From DATKPE01 sp035524335 (lineage in GTDB: Bacteria; Bacteroidota; Ignavibacteria; UBA10030; SZUA-254): a stretch of 64,000 nucleotides of DNA. The stretch covers positions 30,757 to 94,756 of the forward strand of contig DATKPE010000004.1 of the NCBI GenBank assembly GCA_035524335.1, given 5' to 3'. Below the pieces are notes generated by a model that did not search any database, was not told where the DNA came from, and saw only the letters and a list, made by a program, of their open reading frames with translations. Position numbers and translations under genes: made by a program. Below, one piece after another: positions 32,289 to 39,823 of the stretch (position 1 is the first letter of the stretch; each line of letters starts with the position of its first letter).

Positions 32289-33554
32289 TCACCTCCTGGC
32301 GTCCACGGGTGGATTCCGATCCAGTCCGGAAAGGATGTCTGATTCCCGGGATGTGATGCCCGCGCGGGCGAGATCGTCGGCGGTGAAGGCGCCGCAGGAA
32401 TACCCGCGTTCGAAAAAACCGATCAGGCCGCGGACGGTCGCCGCGTCGTCAAAGAGATCTCCCGACCGAACCGCCCTGCCGGCATGCATGAGAAAATTGC
32501 CGAGGCGCTCACCTGCCGCCTCGCGTCCATTCAGAAAATAATCGTACAGGACGCCATAGCGCACCGGAAGCTGGGCAGGATGAAGATCCCATCCCTGATA
32601 GAGACCCATGGAGAGTGCGTGCCGGATATTACGGACGCTCAGCTTCCAGGCGGCAGCGACGGCTTTGCGGTTTTCCGAGAGTTGTTTTTTCGATGCGGCA
32701 GATCCGGGCCGGATCCTGTGCGGCCCGATCGGCAGGACGGCCGTCGGACCGTCGGCCGGAACTATTTCCGTCCCGGCCGCCGCGAACAGCATCATACTGC
32801 GGGACAGATCGCAGACCGGGTGGCCGAGGTCCTGAAACGGAGCGGAAATACCGAGCGACGCGGTAAGATCGTACGGCCCGATGTGGATGCCTGAGCATCG
32901 CCCTCCCGCGGCGGCGATCAGCGACGGAAGGGCCGGAACTCCGTCGTGTCTGAAAAATGCCGCAGGGGTTTCCACCATAAGCTCGATTCTGAGGGAGCCG
33001 GCCGGCAAACCGTTGCGGTGTTCGAGAAGCGTGAGCAGAGACGCCGCAGTTTCAACCTCCGCAGGACCGGAGATTTTCGGAAGGGTGACAACCCACCGAC
33101 CCGGTGCGATCTTTCCGGTATTTCGTGTGAACGAACGGAAAAACAACTCCACCGTTCGTGCGGCTCTGTCTGCGGTATTTCCGCTGAACGGCCTGGGCCG
33201 GATCCCGATCCTGGAGGGAAGCGTTCCGAGAGCGCAGGCACGGGCGGCTTCCGCGCCGGTTCGTTCAGCCTCGGCGTCTTCTTCTTCATCGCTCCTGACG
33301 CCGAATCCGTCCTCAAAATCAATCCTGTAGTCCTCAACCGGTTCCCGGCGGAGTTTTTCCACGACGCGGCCATACAGAAGCTCGAGATGCTTCCGGGGAC
33401 CGGAGATGCCGGTCAGCCGCGCGAACGAAACCGCATCCGGAGCATAAAGGCGGAGGGTATCGAGGGCGGCCGCACCCGCCCGGGCAGAAATTTCCGCCGA
33501 GAAGAGATGCGCGCCGCCGTACATCGTATGAACGGGTCTGCGGTCGCCGGTCAA
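32289..33554 (-). CDS. HpcH/HpaI aldolase-fold protein, DUF6986-type
   Basis: A 421-aa TIM-barrel protein. It contains VHTMYGGAHLF, VVEKLRREPVEDYRIDFEDGFG (acidic metal-site region), VVTLPKI, RIELMVETP, GIHIGPYDLTASLGI and LYQGWDLHPAQLPVRYG. This order matches the DUF6986 relatives of HpcH/HpaI aldolases, sometimes named phosphoenolpyruvate kinases in databases; no reaction can be asserted. The start is TTG at 33554, supported by GGAGGTGTCCG directly upstream and overlap with the ankyrin stop codon. The N-terminus is short compared with relatives I remember. It is transcribed with the ankyrin gene and moeA. Confidence 0.82.
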   Translation of the reverse strand: MTGDRRPVHTMYGGAHLFSAEISARAGAAALDTLRLYAPDAVSFARLTGISGPRKHLELLYGRVVEKLRREPVEDYRIDFEDGFGVRSDEEEDAEAERTGAEAARACALGTLPSRIGIRPRPFSGNTADRAARTVELFFRSFTRNTGKIAPGRWVVTLPKISGPAEVETAASLLTLLEHRNGLPAGSLRIELMVETPAAFFRHDGVPALPSLIAAAGGRCSGIHIGPYDLTASLGISAPFQDLGHPVCDLSRSMMLFAAAGTEIVPADGPTAVLPIGPHRIRPGSAASKKQLSENRKAVAAAWKLSVRNIRHALSMGLYQGWDLHPAQLPVRYGVLYDYFLNGREAAGERLGNFLMHAGRAVRSGDLFDDAATVRGLIGFFERGYSCGAFTADDLARAGITSRESDILSGLDRNPPVDARR

Positions 33555-34243
33555 CGGACACCTCCCGGCGGCGGGTTCTTCGCCTCTCTGAGGAGACGGA
33601 CAATCTCGGCGTGTCCCCGTTGTTCCGCAATCGATGCTGGTGATGATCCATCCTCTGCGAGCAGTGACGGATCGGCCCCGCTGGAAAGAAGGAGTTCGAT
33701 CAGGACGGCACTGCCACCGGCAGCCGCACCGTGGAGAGGGGTGAAGCCTCCATCCTGGCGTGCATTTACCTTAGCGCCGTTATCGAGGAGGAGCCGCACC
33801 ATGCCGGGCCGGTTCGCAGAAACGGCGCTGTGGATCGGTCGGGCATTGCGCGCGACCGTGCGGTTCGCCGAAATGGCATTCACATCAGCCCCCCTGCGGA
33901 TGAGGAGCCGGGCGATAGACTCATGACCGAAGAAGACAGCGAGGTGAAGTCCCGTAAACCCGTCCCATGATTGGGAGTGCGGCAGATCGGGGTGATCGGT
34001 GATCATGTCCTGCACAAGGTTCTCATCCCCGAGTGCGACGGCCTCATAAAAATCCATCTCCGGCCGCCGGGAGAGCAGAAGGGCGACGATCTCCTTCCGT
34101 CCATAATAGAGCGCCGTCATCAGGGGAGAGGCGCCCGCGGCGGTCCGCGCTTCTGCGAGACGGTTGTCGCTGTTCAGGAGAGTCCGGATGCGTTCCATAT
34201 CTCCCGCCCTGACAGCTTCGAGCATTTCGTGTATCGAATCCAT
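33551..34243 (-). CDS. Ankyrin repeat protein
   Basis: A 230-aa protein of five to six ankyrin repeats with no signal peptide: AGDMERIRTLLNSD, SPLMTALYYGRKEIVALLLSRR, TGLHLAVFFGHESIARLLIRRGADVN, RPIHSAVSANRPGMVRLLLDNGAKVN, TPLHGAAAGGSAVLIELLLSSGADP, SPASIAEQRGHAEIVRLLRE. Ankyrin repeats are protein-binding scaffolds. Its stop codon overlaps the start of the DUF6986-type gene, so the two products are probably made together and may interact (inference). Confidence 0.9.
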   Translation of the reverse strand: MDSIHEMLEAVRAGDMERIRTLLNSDNRLAEARTAAGASPLMTALYYGRKEIVALLLSRRPEMDFYEAVALGDENLVQDMITDHPDLPHSQSWDGFTGLHLAVFFGHESIARLLIRRGADVNAISANRTVARNARPIHSAVSANRPGMVRLLLDNGAKVNARQDGGFTPLHGAAAGGSAVLIELLLSSGADPSLLAEDGSSPASIAEQRGHAEIVRLLREAKNPPPGGVR

Positions 34244-34271
34244 AGGGAATCCCGGGGAGCCGACCGGCTGA

Positions 34272-35630
34272 TCAGCCCATTCTTTCGAGAAGTTTCCCGA
34301 GCTGGGCGAGGGCGTTTCGCCGCACCGCAGCGGGATCGAGTGTATCGTACTGCCGGTGACGGTACACCCACCTGCCGTCGATCATGACGGAATCGACATT
34401 CCGCGGGCCTGCGGAATAGACGACAGCGGCGAAGGGATCTTCTGCGGGGCCGGTGGAATCCCAGATGTTGTCCAGATCGAGAACAATCAGATCGGCGAGT
34501 TTTCCTTTTTCGATCGTCCCGAGGTCGGCGCCCAGGCCGAGGGCTTTGGCTCCTTCGCGGGTGGCCATTTCAAGAACCGACCTGGCGGGCATTGCCTTCG
34601 GGCCGTACTTCGGCTTCTGCAGGAGAGATGCGAGGCGCATTTCATGGAACATATCGAGAGAATTATTGCACGGCGCCCCGTCGGCGCCGATCGTCACGGG
34701 GAGCCCATGGGAAAGATAGGACGGAATATCGGCAACGCCCGATCCGAGCTTGAGATTGGAGGACGGACAGTGGGAAATCGTGCTTCCCGTCGTTTTCAGG
34801 ATTCCGATCTCCCTCTCACTCATGTGGATGCAGTGCGCGAGCACCGCCTTTGGGGAGAGAAGTCCGACATGATCGAGAAATTCGATATTTTCCATTCCAC
34901 ACCGTTCCCGCACGGCCCGGATCTCGCCCCGGTTTTCCGAGGCATGCGTATGGAGAAGCATGCCGGGAAATTCCCGGACCAGTTCGGAGGTTTCCCGCAG
35001 AAGCCTGTCGGTGCAGGAAAGGACGAACCGGGGAGCGGCGGCGTAGCGCACCCTGTCCCCGTATGATCCGTGCCACTGTTCGGCGAGCGCCCGCGTTGCA
35101 GAAAGCGAATCTGCCGTGGATTCCCTGAGCGCAGGATAGAGATCGTTCAGATCCATCATCGATTTGCCGACAAACGCCCTGAATCCGGTCTCCCCGACCG
35201 CCCGGATGATCTCCTCTTCATAGCCGACGCTTCCCATGTCGAGTACCGTCGTCGTGCCGGAACCGATCAGTTCGGCGATCCCCAGCATTGCCGAGGCATG
35301 CATCGATCCCTCATTGTGGGACGCCTCGAAGGGAAAAATACGGTCCCCGAGCCATTGCAGGAGCTCCAACTCCTCGGCCCGGCCGCGGTAGAGAGTCTGA
35401 CAGAGGTGGACGTGTGTCTGGACAAAACCGGGAAGGAGGAATTTTCCGCCCAGGTCGACCGTGTCGCCGGAGCTCAGGTCCGGGACCGTCTCCCCAGCCC
35501 GGTAAATCCCTGTAATCCGGTTCGCCTCGATCAGCACCGAACCATCGGGGATGACCTCCCCGCCGGGTTTCATCGTCAGGAGTGTGGCGCGGGTCAGAAG
35601 GGTGCGCCGGGGGTGTTGTTTCTGCGTCAT
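34272..35630 (-). CDS. Amidohydrolase, probable 5'-deoxyadenosine (or related adenosine) deaminase
   Basis: A 452-aa metal-dependent deaminase of the TrzN/MtaD/DadD group. Metal ligands are seen in FVQTHVHLCQTLYRGRAEEL (H-x-H), LLHTHASEN and LAHCIHMSE (His), and TIGADGAPCNNSLDMFHEM (Asp). C-terminal GADLGTIEKGKLADLIVLDLD is typical. DadD-like members deaminate 5'-deoxyadenosine, methylthioadenosine and S-adenosylhomocysteine; which is preferred here cannot be read. It begins the minus-strand run through ankyrin, DUF6986 and moeA-moaD-moaE. MoaA, encoded 6 kb downstream, releases 5'-deoxyadenosine. Confidence 0.85.
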   Translation of the reverse strand: MTQKQHPRRTLLTRATLLTMKPGGEVIPDGSVLIEANRITGIYRAGETVPDLSSGDTVDLGGKFLLPGFVQTHVHLCQTLYRGRAEELELLQWLGDRIFPFEASHNEGSMHASAMLGIAELIGSGTTTVLDMGSVGYEEEIIRAVGETGFRAFVGKSMMDLNDLYPALRESTADSLSATRALAEQWHGSYGDRVRYAAAPRFVLSCTDRLLRETSELVREFPGMLLHTHASENRGEIRAVRERCGMENIEFLDHVGLLSPKAVLAHCIHMSEREIGILKTTGSTISHCPSSNLKLGSGVADIPSYLSHGLPVTIGADGAPCNNSLDMFHEMRLASLLQKPKYGPKAMPARSVLEMATREGAKALGLGADLGTIEKGKLADLIVLDLDNIWDSTGPAEDPFAAVVYSAGPRNVDSVMIDGRWVYRHRQYDTLDPAAVRRNALAQLGKLLERMG

Positions 35631-35706
35631 AGTGTAGGAGACATCACAAAACCGTTACAATATAGCAATCGATGAGGGAATTACAAAGTAATTACGGATT
35701 ATCAAT

Positions 35707-35735
35707 TTGACATTGGGCCGGAAAGATGGTATGTT
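35707..35735 (+). promoter_or_regulatory. Sigma-70-type promoter of the SPOR gene
   Basis: TTGACA (35707-35712) and TATGTT (35730-35735) are separated by 17 nt, a perfect -35 and a 4/6 -10. The ATG at 35763 lies about 20 nt after the expected transcription start. Confidence 0.7.
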
Positions 35736-35762
35736 CCTCCAACATTTGCGGACGTACCTCCG

Positions 35763-36212
35763 ATGGCGAACACCACTGCTGTCTCCACGGGAAAAAAGAC
35801 TGGCGCCGGCATTGTCATTTTCATCCTCTTGCTCCTGGCGGCGGGCGCCTCCGCCGGACGGAATCTGACGGCGGTATATTCAGAACGCGGCATGGTCTCC
35901 GGCGACACATCCTCCCCCGCCCCGGCGACGCCGCATCATCCGCTGAAAAAAAACACCGTCATTCAGGAATTCTCAATTCAGGCTGGGGCATTTGCCTCCC
36001 AGGCCAACGCCGATAAACTTCAGCAGAAGCTCAGGGCCGGTGGATACCGAACGGATGTCTATAAAAACTTCCTCGGCGGGAAAAAACTCTTCTATCTCGT
36101 CTGGGTCGGTTCCTATCATTCGGAGGAAGAGGCCAAACCCGACCTCGCCTCGCTGAAATCCAAATTCAACATCAGCGGCGTCATTCGCCCGCGCAGTATT
36201 CTCCAGCACTGA
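35763..36212 (+). CDS. Membrane-anchored SPOR-domain protein
   Basis: A 149-aa protein with an N-terminal transmembrane segment (GAGIVIFILLLLAAGASAG, about 14-32), a short linker and a SPOR domain at about 68-146. The domain reads EFSIQAGAFASQANADKLQQKLRAGGY, LFYLVWVGSYHSEEEAKPDLASLKSKF. SPOR domains bind denuded peptidoglycan glycans at division sites. It is monocistronic, read from its own promoter, and converges on the nickel transporter operon 11 bp away. Confidence 0.9.
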   Translation: MANTTAVSTGKKTGAGIVIFILLLLAAGASAGRNLTAVYSERGMVSGDTSSPAPATPHHPLKKNTVIQEFSIQAGAFASQANADKLQQKLRAGGYRTDVYKNFLGGKKLFYLVWVGSYHSEEEAKPDLASLKSKFNISGVIRPRSILQH

Positions 36213-36223
36213 CCGGCCCCGGT

Positions 36224-36979
36224 TTAATGGGGATGCCGGTGCTTCAGAATGTGCGGTTTTTCAAGCCCGTGGTCTTCCATCAGCCGCTCGTCCGAGAGAA
36301 GAACTGCGGTCGGCCCGTCGGCCACAATTTTCCCCCCGTCCAGAACAATCACCCTCGGGCACAGTTCCACCACCAGCTCGAGATCGTGTGTCGCGATGAT
36401 CTTCGTGGTGGGAATGGAGCCCAGCAGTTGTTTTAACTGCCGCTTTCCGCGGGGATCCAGATCGCTCGTCGGTTCGTCGAGCACGAGGATTCTCGGTTCA
36501 CACGCGAGAATGCCGGCAAGACAGACGCGCTGTTTCTCGCCTCCACTGAGGCGATGGGGCGAACGGGAACCGTACCCCGCCAATCCCACCTTTGTCAGCG
36601 CATCCTCCGTTTTTCGCCGCACCTCCGCCGGATCACCGCCGAACTGCGCCGGGCCGAACGCGACGTCCTCAAACACCGTCGGACAGAACAGCTGATCGTC
36701 GGGATCCTGGAACAGGAGGCCGACATCCCGCCGCACCGCCCGCAGGGTCGGACCGGAAACCGGGGTGCCGAAAATTTTCACCGCCGCAGTTCCGGCCGGA
36801 GGAAGATCCTCCGGCAAAATGCCGTTCATGTGAAGAAGGAGCGTCGATTTCCCGGCGCCGTTGGGACCAATACAACCGACCGTTTCCCCTTCCCCGATCC
36901 GGAACGTGATGCCGTCGAGCGCCCGGGATCCGTCGGGATAGCAGTACCGGAGACCGACGATTTCGACTGCGGTACTCAT
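36224..36979 (-). CDS. nikO: Energy-coupling factor nickel/cobalt transporter ATPase
   Basis: A 251-aa ABC ATPase of the CbiO/NikO group. Walker A is GPNGAGKST; the Q-loop is in VGLLFQDPDDQLF, typical of ECF ATPases; the signature is LSGGEKQR; Walker B is ILVLDEPTSDLD; the switch His is in IATHD. ATG at 36979 overlaps the stop of nikQ (ATGA). The C-terminus is His-rich (HGLEKPHILKHRHPH), which may bind the metal. It is the last gene of the nikMN-nikQ-nikO operon. Confidence 0.93.
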   Translation of the reverse strand: MSTAVEIVGLRYCYPDGSRALDGITFRIGEGETVGCIGPNGAGKSTLLLHMNGILPEDLPPAGTAAVKIFGTPVSGPTLRAVRRDVGLLFQDPDDQLFCPTVFEDVAFGPAQFGGDPAEVRRKTEDALTKVGLAGYGSRSPHRLSGGEKQRVCLAGILACEPRILVLDEPTSDLDPRGKRQLKQLLGSIPTTKIIATHDLELVVELCPRVIVLDGGKIVADGPTAVLLSDERLMEDHGLEKPHILKHRHPH

Positions 36980-37590
36980 GCGTCCCATCCCCGCGCGCAC
37001 ATCGCGGCGTAGATACGTTCCGCCCGGTCGGTCGATCTGATGAACAGCCGCGCAAGCACCGTTCCGAGAAGATGCCATCTGCGGGCATGCCCGATCCCGA
37101 AGGATCTGCTCTCGCGCGCACGTTTCATCCTCCCCATCTCATCGAACAGAACAAAAATGTATCTGTACATCAGGGCGAGCACCGTGACGAGCACGGCGGG
37201 CAGGCGGATCCGTTTCAGCAGGGAAATCACCTCGGAGAACGGCGTCGTGTTCGCAAGGAGAACTGCGGTGGTAAGGCTCAGGATGCTTTTTATCAGAATG
37301 GTGAAAAATTTCTCCACACCCCCGGGCTGGAGGAGGATCAGCACGCTGAGGAGTGCAAGAATGAAGCCGGCGCCCAGGATACGCCTGAAGAGGAATCCGG
37401 GCGGAATGCCTGCACCAAGCGCCGTCCCGACCAGGAGGACAAAAAGCGCCGGGGAGGCACCGGTCAGCGTCCAGGGAGAAACAAGGATGCAGGCGACAAG
37501 AAGCAGTGCCGCAGAGCATTTCACGCCGGCGGGCATCCGGTGAATCGGGCTGTTGTTTCTGCTGTACCTGTCTATGAAATCCGGGTGCAC
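36976..37590 (-). CDS. nikQ: Energy-coupling factor transporter transmembrane protein (T component)
   Basis: About 204 aa of the CbiQ family. The N-terminal FIDRYSRNNSPIHRMPAGVK matches the family start. Several transmembrane helices follow. The coupling motifs ARESRSFG and AERIYAAMCARGW are the two A-R-G-type helices that contact the ATPases. The start is uncertain. GTG at 37590 keeps the family core and lies 22 bp beyond the nikMN stop; CTG at 37611 is another option. Without a start codon here the frame runs back into nikMN. Confidence 0.88.
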   Translation of the reverse strand: MHPDFIDRYSRNNSPIHRMPAGVKCSAALLLVACILVSPWTLTGASPALFVLLVGTALGAGIPPGFLFRRILGAGFILALLSVLILLQPGGVEKFFTILIKSILSLTTAVLLANTTPFSEVISLLKRIRLPAVLVTVLALMYRYIFVLFDEMGRMKRARESRSFGIGHARRWHLLGTVLARLFIRSTDRAERIYAAMCARGWDA

Positions 37591-37612
37591 GGGAGCGGGT
37601 CCGTTCTGCAGG

Positions 37613-38572
37613 TCAGGAGGTTTTGGCAGATTTTCGGGAGATTGCGCGGACGACGATAACCGCCGCCACCGAAACAACAGCGGCGCCGACCGTGCCGGCA
37701 AGGGCTGTCGATACTGAAACCAGGCCGATGCCGGGCATGCGATACTCGGCAAGAGGAGATGCCATCAGCGGTGCGGAAAGCCGCGCTGTATCGAATCCGA
37801 AGCGCGCCGCCACCTTTTCGAGCCCGTCGGGCCATCGGGAGCTGAACGGCGAAACGAACAACGCAAGTCCCGCCACCACGATGGCACCGTAGACGACCGC
37901 ATTGCCAAGCGGTTTCAGCGGCGCAGCGTTTCCGTCCTCCGGCCCGCGGCCGGAGAGGAGATCTGGCCGTGTCGCCGTCACAGCGGCGAGGACAATGGCG
38001 GTGATCACCGCCTCACCGATGCCGATCAGCATGTGAATTCCGGCCATCGCCGGAAATCCTATTCCCCAGGCCACTGTTCCCGACCAGGCGAGTTGACCCG
38101 CACAGCAGATCGCCGCCACGACGGTCGAGCACCACGCGGCCGCCGCCACTCCGACGTAGAAACCCCAGCGGCCCGGAGCGATCAGGCGGATTCCGCGGTA
38201 CATCGCGGTTCCAATGACCGAACCGACGATTGCCATATTGAAAATATTCGCGCCGAGGGCGAGAATTCCGCCGTCTGCGAAGAGAAACGCCTGAACGACG
38301 AGGATGAGACTGATGATGACAATGCCGGCATTCATCCCCGCCAGAACCGAGATGAGGACAGCGCCGAGCAGATGGCCGGAGGTCCCGCCCACCACGGGGA
38401 AATTCAACATCTGGGCGACAAAGACGAACGCCGCGGCGAGTCCCATGAGCGGGATCTTCCGCGACGTCATTTCCCGCGAGAGACTGCGAAGGGCTTTCCC
38501 GAGTCCGGCCAGGGAAAAAAGGGAGGTTGCAACGATGGTCTTCGTATCGAGAAACCCGTCAGGAATGTGCAT
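37613..38572 (-). CDS. nikMN: Nickel/cobalt ECF transporter substrate-binding protein NikM fused to NikN-type PDGLE domain
   Basis: A 319-aa membrane protein. The N-terminus MHIPDGFLD is the conserved metal-binding start of CbiM/NikM (the His at position 2 coordinates Ni/Co). NFPVVGGTSGHLLGA and GANIFNMAIVGS are typical core segments. The C-terminal part RWPDGLEKVAARFGF...YRMPGIG...STALAGTVGAA is the PDGLE domain of NikN/CbiN. NikM and NikN are thus one chain. ATG at 38572 has GAGGTG upstream and matches the family N-terminus exactly; the longer frame to 38701 is non-coding leader. Confidence 0.94.
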   Translation of the reverse strand: MHIPDGFLDTKTIVATSLFSLAGLGKALRSLSREMTSRKIPLMGLAAAFVFVAQMLNFPVVGGTSGHLLGAVLISVLAGMNAGIVIISLILVVQAFLFADGGILALGANIFNMAIVGSVIGTAMYRGIRLIAPGRWGFYVGVAAAAWCSTVVAAICCAGQLAWSGTVAWGIGFPAMAGIHMLIGIGEAVITAIVLAAVTATRPDLLSGRGPEDGNAAPLKPLGNAVVYGAIVVAGLALFVSPFSSRWPDGLEKVAARFGFDTARLSAPLMASPLAEYRMPGIGLVSVSTALAGTVGAAVVSVAAVIVVRAISRKSAKTS

Positions 38573-38746
38573 CTGGCACCTCACGGAAAGGAGACGGTTG
38601 TGGCATGTTCCTGTTTTCTGGAGTAAAAAGGGAAAAATCCGGCATGTCGGGCGGTCAGAAAAATGCAGATGCAAGTTAGGAAATGCGCACCAAACATTCA
38701 AACAACGGGAAAGCCGGGCTCATCCAATCCTTTCATTGCAGACATT
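38573..38746 (-). promoter_or_regulatory. Long 5' leader of the nickel transporter operon
   Basis: From the predicted transcription start (about 38746) to the nikMN ATG is about 174 nt, much longer than needed for translation. It contains GC-rich inverted segments and a CCGG...ATTTTTCCCTTTTT stretch on the reverse strand near 38612-38650. I looked for the cobalamin riboswitch B12 box (GCCACTG) and did not find it, nor a NikR-type GTATGA-N16-TCATAC site. It is a candidate cis-regulatory RNA, unproven. Confidence 0.4.
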
Positions 38747-38752
38747 CCGGGT

Positions 38753-38781
38753 GTTAAACTTTCCACCGGAAAAGGTGTCAA
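38753..38781 (-). promoter_or_regulatory. Sigma-70-type promoter of the nikMN-nikQ-nikO operon
   Basis: On the reverse strand a perfect TTGACA (38781-38776) and TTTAAC (38758-38753, 4/6) are separated by 17 nt. It faces the nickel transporter genes. Confidence 0.65.
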
Positions 38782-38795
38782 ACTACATGGTTTGA
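38778..38795. promoter_or_regulatory. Inverted repeat overlapping the -35 element, candidate operator
   Basis: TCAAAC (38778-38783) and GTTTGA (38790-38795) form a perfect 6-bp inverted repeat with a 6-nt centre. It overlaps the nik promoter -35 box, where a repressor would block RNA polymerase. The half-site CAAAC recurs in altered form (GTGTTAAAC, 38751-38759) over the -10 box. Confidence 0.45.
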
Positions 38796-38952
38796 ACGAC
38801 TTACCCCGATATCGCCTCTCTTTCTGACGGCGGATGACCGCATCAGCCGCGGAGAGTCGCGGTCGAGGCCCATTTCATTTCTTCATCCTGTATCTATTAT
38901 ATTACATCTGCGACCGATCACGATTATCTTCACATCAGGACATCAGAAACAC

Positions 38953-39810
38953 ATGCAGAGATCCTTCATTCGTCTTCTTCTCCTGAGCAGTCTGTACGGA
39001 CTCATGATTTTTACCGGCTGTGGCGTCACAACCCTCCAGAGCGAGTGGAGGGGGAGCGGGATAACGATCGACGGATCGGATACCGAATGGGGGTCGTCTC
39101 TTCTCCTCTTTGAGAAGGAAAAGGTCGCCGTCGGCATCGCGAACGACGAATCGAATCTGTATCTCTGCATCAAATGCATGGACCGGTCTCTTCAGCAGAA
39201 GATCATCCGTGGGGGACTGACCGTATGGCTCGACTCGGCCGGCTCCGACCACAAAATCTTCGGCATCCATTTCCCCGTCGGCATGCAGTCCGGAGATTCG
39301 CCGCGGCGGATGGAAGACCGGGCGGACAGCGAGAATCCCGATCAGGCGTCCCGGGAAGCGGAGCGCGACTTTCTCAGCCGCATGTACGAGATGGAAGTTC
39401 TGGGAGGGGAGAATATGGTGCTGGAAAAATTTCAGAATCTCCATCCAAGCGGCATGCAGCTTGCGATCAGCGATTCGACGGGGCCGATCGTATACGAGCT
39501 GAAAGTGCCGTTCCGAACCCGCGCGGGACAGCGATACGCCATCGGGACCGATGCGGGCGGCACCATCGGCATCGGATTCGAGACGGGGCAGTTGAACAAG
39601 CGGCCGGCCCGGCAGGAAATGTCGGGTGAGGGCGGCGAAGGAGGCGGCATGGGCGGCGGTATGGGCGGGGGCCGGCGCGGCGGCGGCATGGGGGGCGGAC
39701 GCCGGGGCGGCGGCATGCGCGGCGGCGGCAGTCGATCCGATGTCAACGAGGATCCGCTCCAGCTCTGGGCGAAAATTCATCTTGCCACAGCCGTCACGCC
39801 GGCTCAATAA
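38953..39810 (+). CDS. Gly-rich lipoprotein with CBM9-like/DOMON-like domain
   Basis: A 285-aa lipoprotein: signal peptide with lipobox FTGC (Cys about 23). Residues 35-215 look like a single beta-sandwich. The start ITIDGSDTEWG and the strand VGIANDESNLYLCIKCMD recall carbohydrate-binding CBM9-like domains that begin with a x-DG-x-x-x-EW turn. From about 230 to 265 the chain is a low-complexity tract of GGGMGGG and GRRGGG units encoded at 39640-39735. It is followed 13 bp later by the Sel1-repeat gene. Ligand and role are unknown. Confidence 0.78.
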   Translation: MQRSFIRLLLLSSLYGLMIFTGCGVTTLQSEWRGSGITIDGSDTEWGSSLLLFEKEKVAVGIANDESNLYLCIKCMDRSLQQKIIRGGLTVWLDSAGSDHKIFGIHFPVGMQSGDSPRRMEDRADSENPDQASREAERDFLSRMYEMEVLGGENMVLEKFQNLHPSGMQLAISDSTGPIVYELKVPFRTRAGQRYAIGTDAGGTIGIGFETGQLNKRPARQEMSGEGGEGGGMGGGMGGGRRGGGMGGGRRGGGMRGGGSRSDVNEDPLQLWAKIHLATAVTPAQ

Positions 39811-39823
39811 CAACCGGCCTGCG

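Noticed and set aside
38573..38746. Cobalamin riboswitch upstream of the nickel/cobalt transporter
   Set aside because: The obligatory B12 box (GCCACTG-like) and the core GG-x-A-x-C pattern were not found on the transporter strand.
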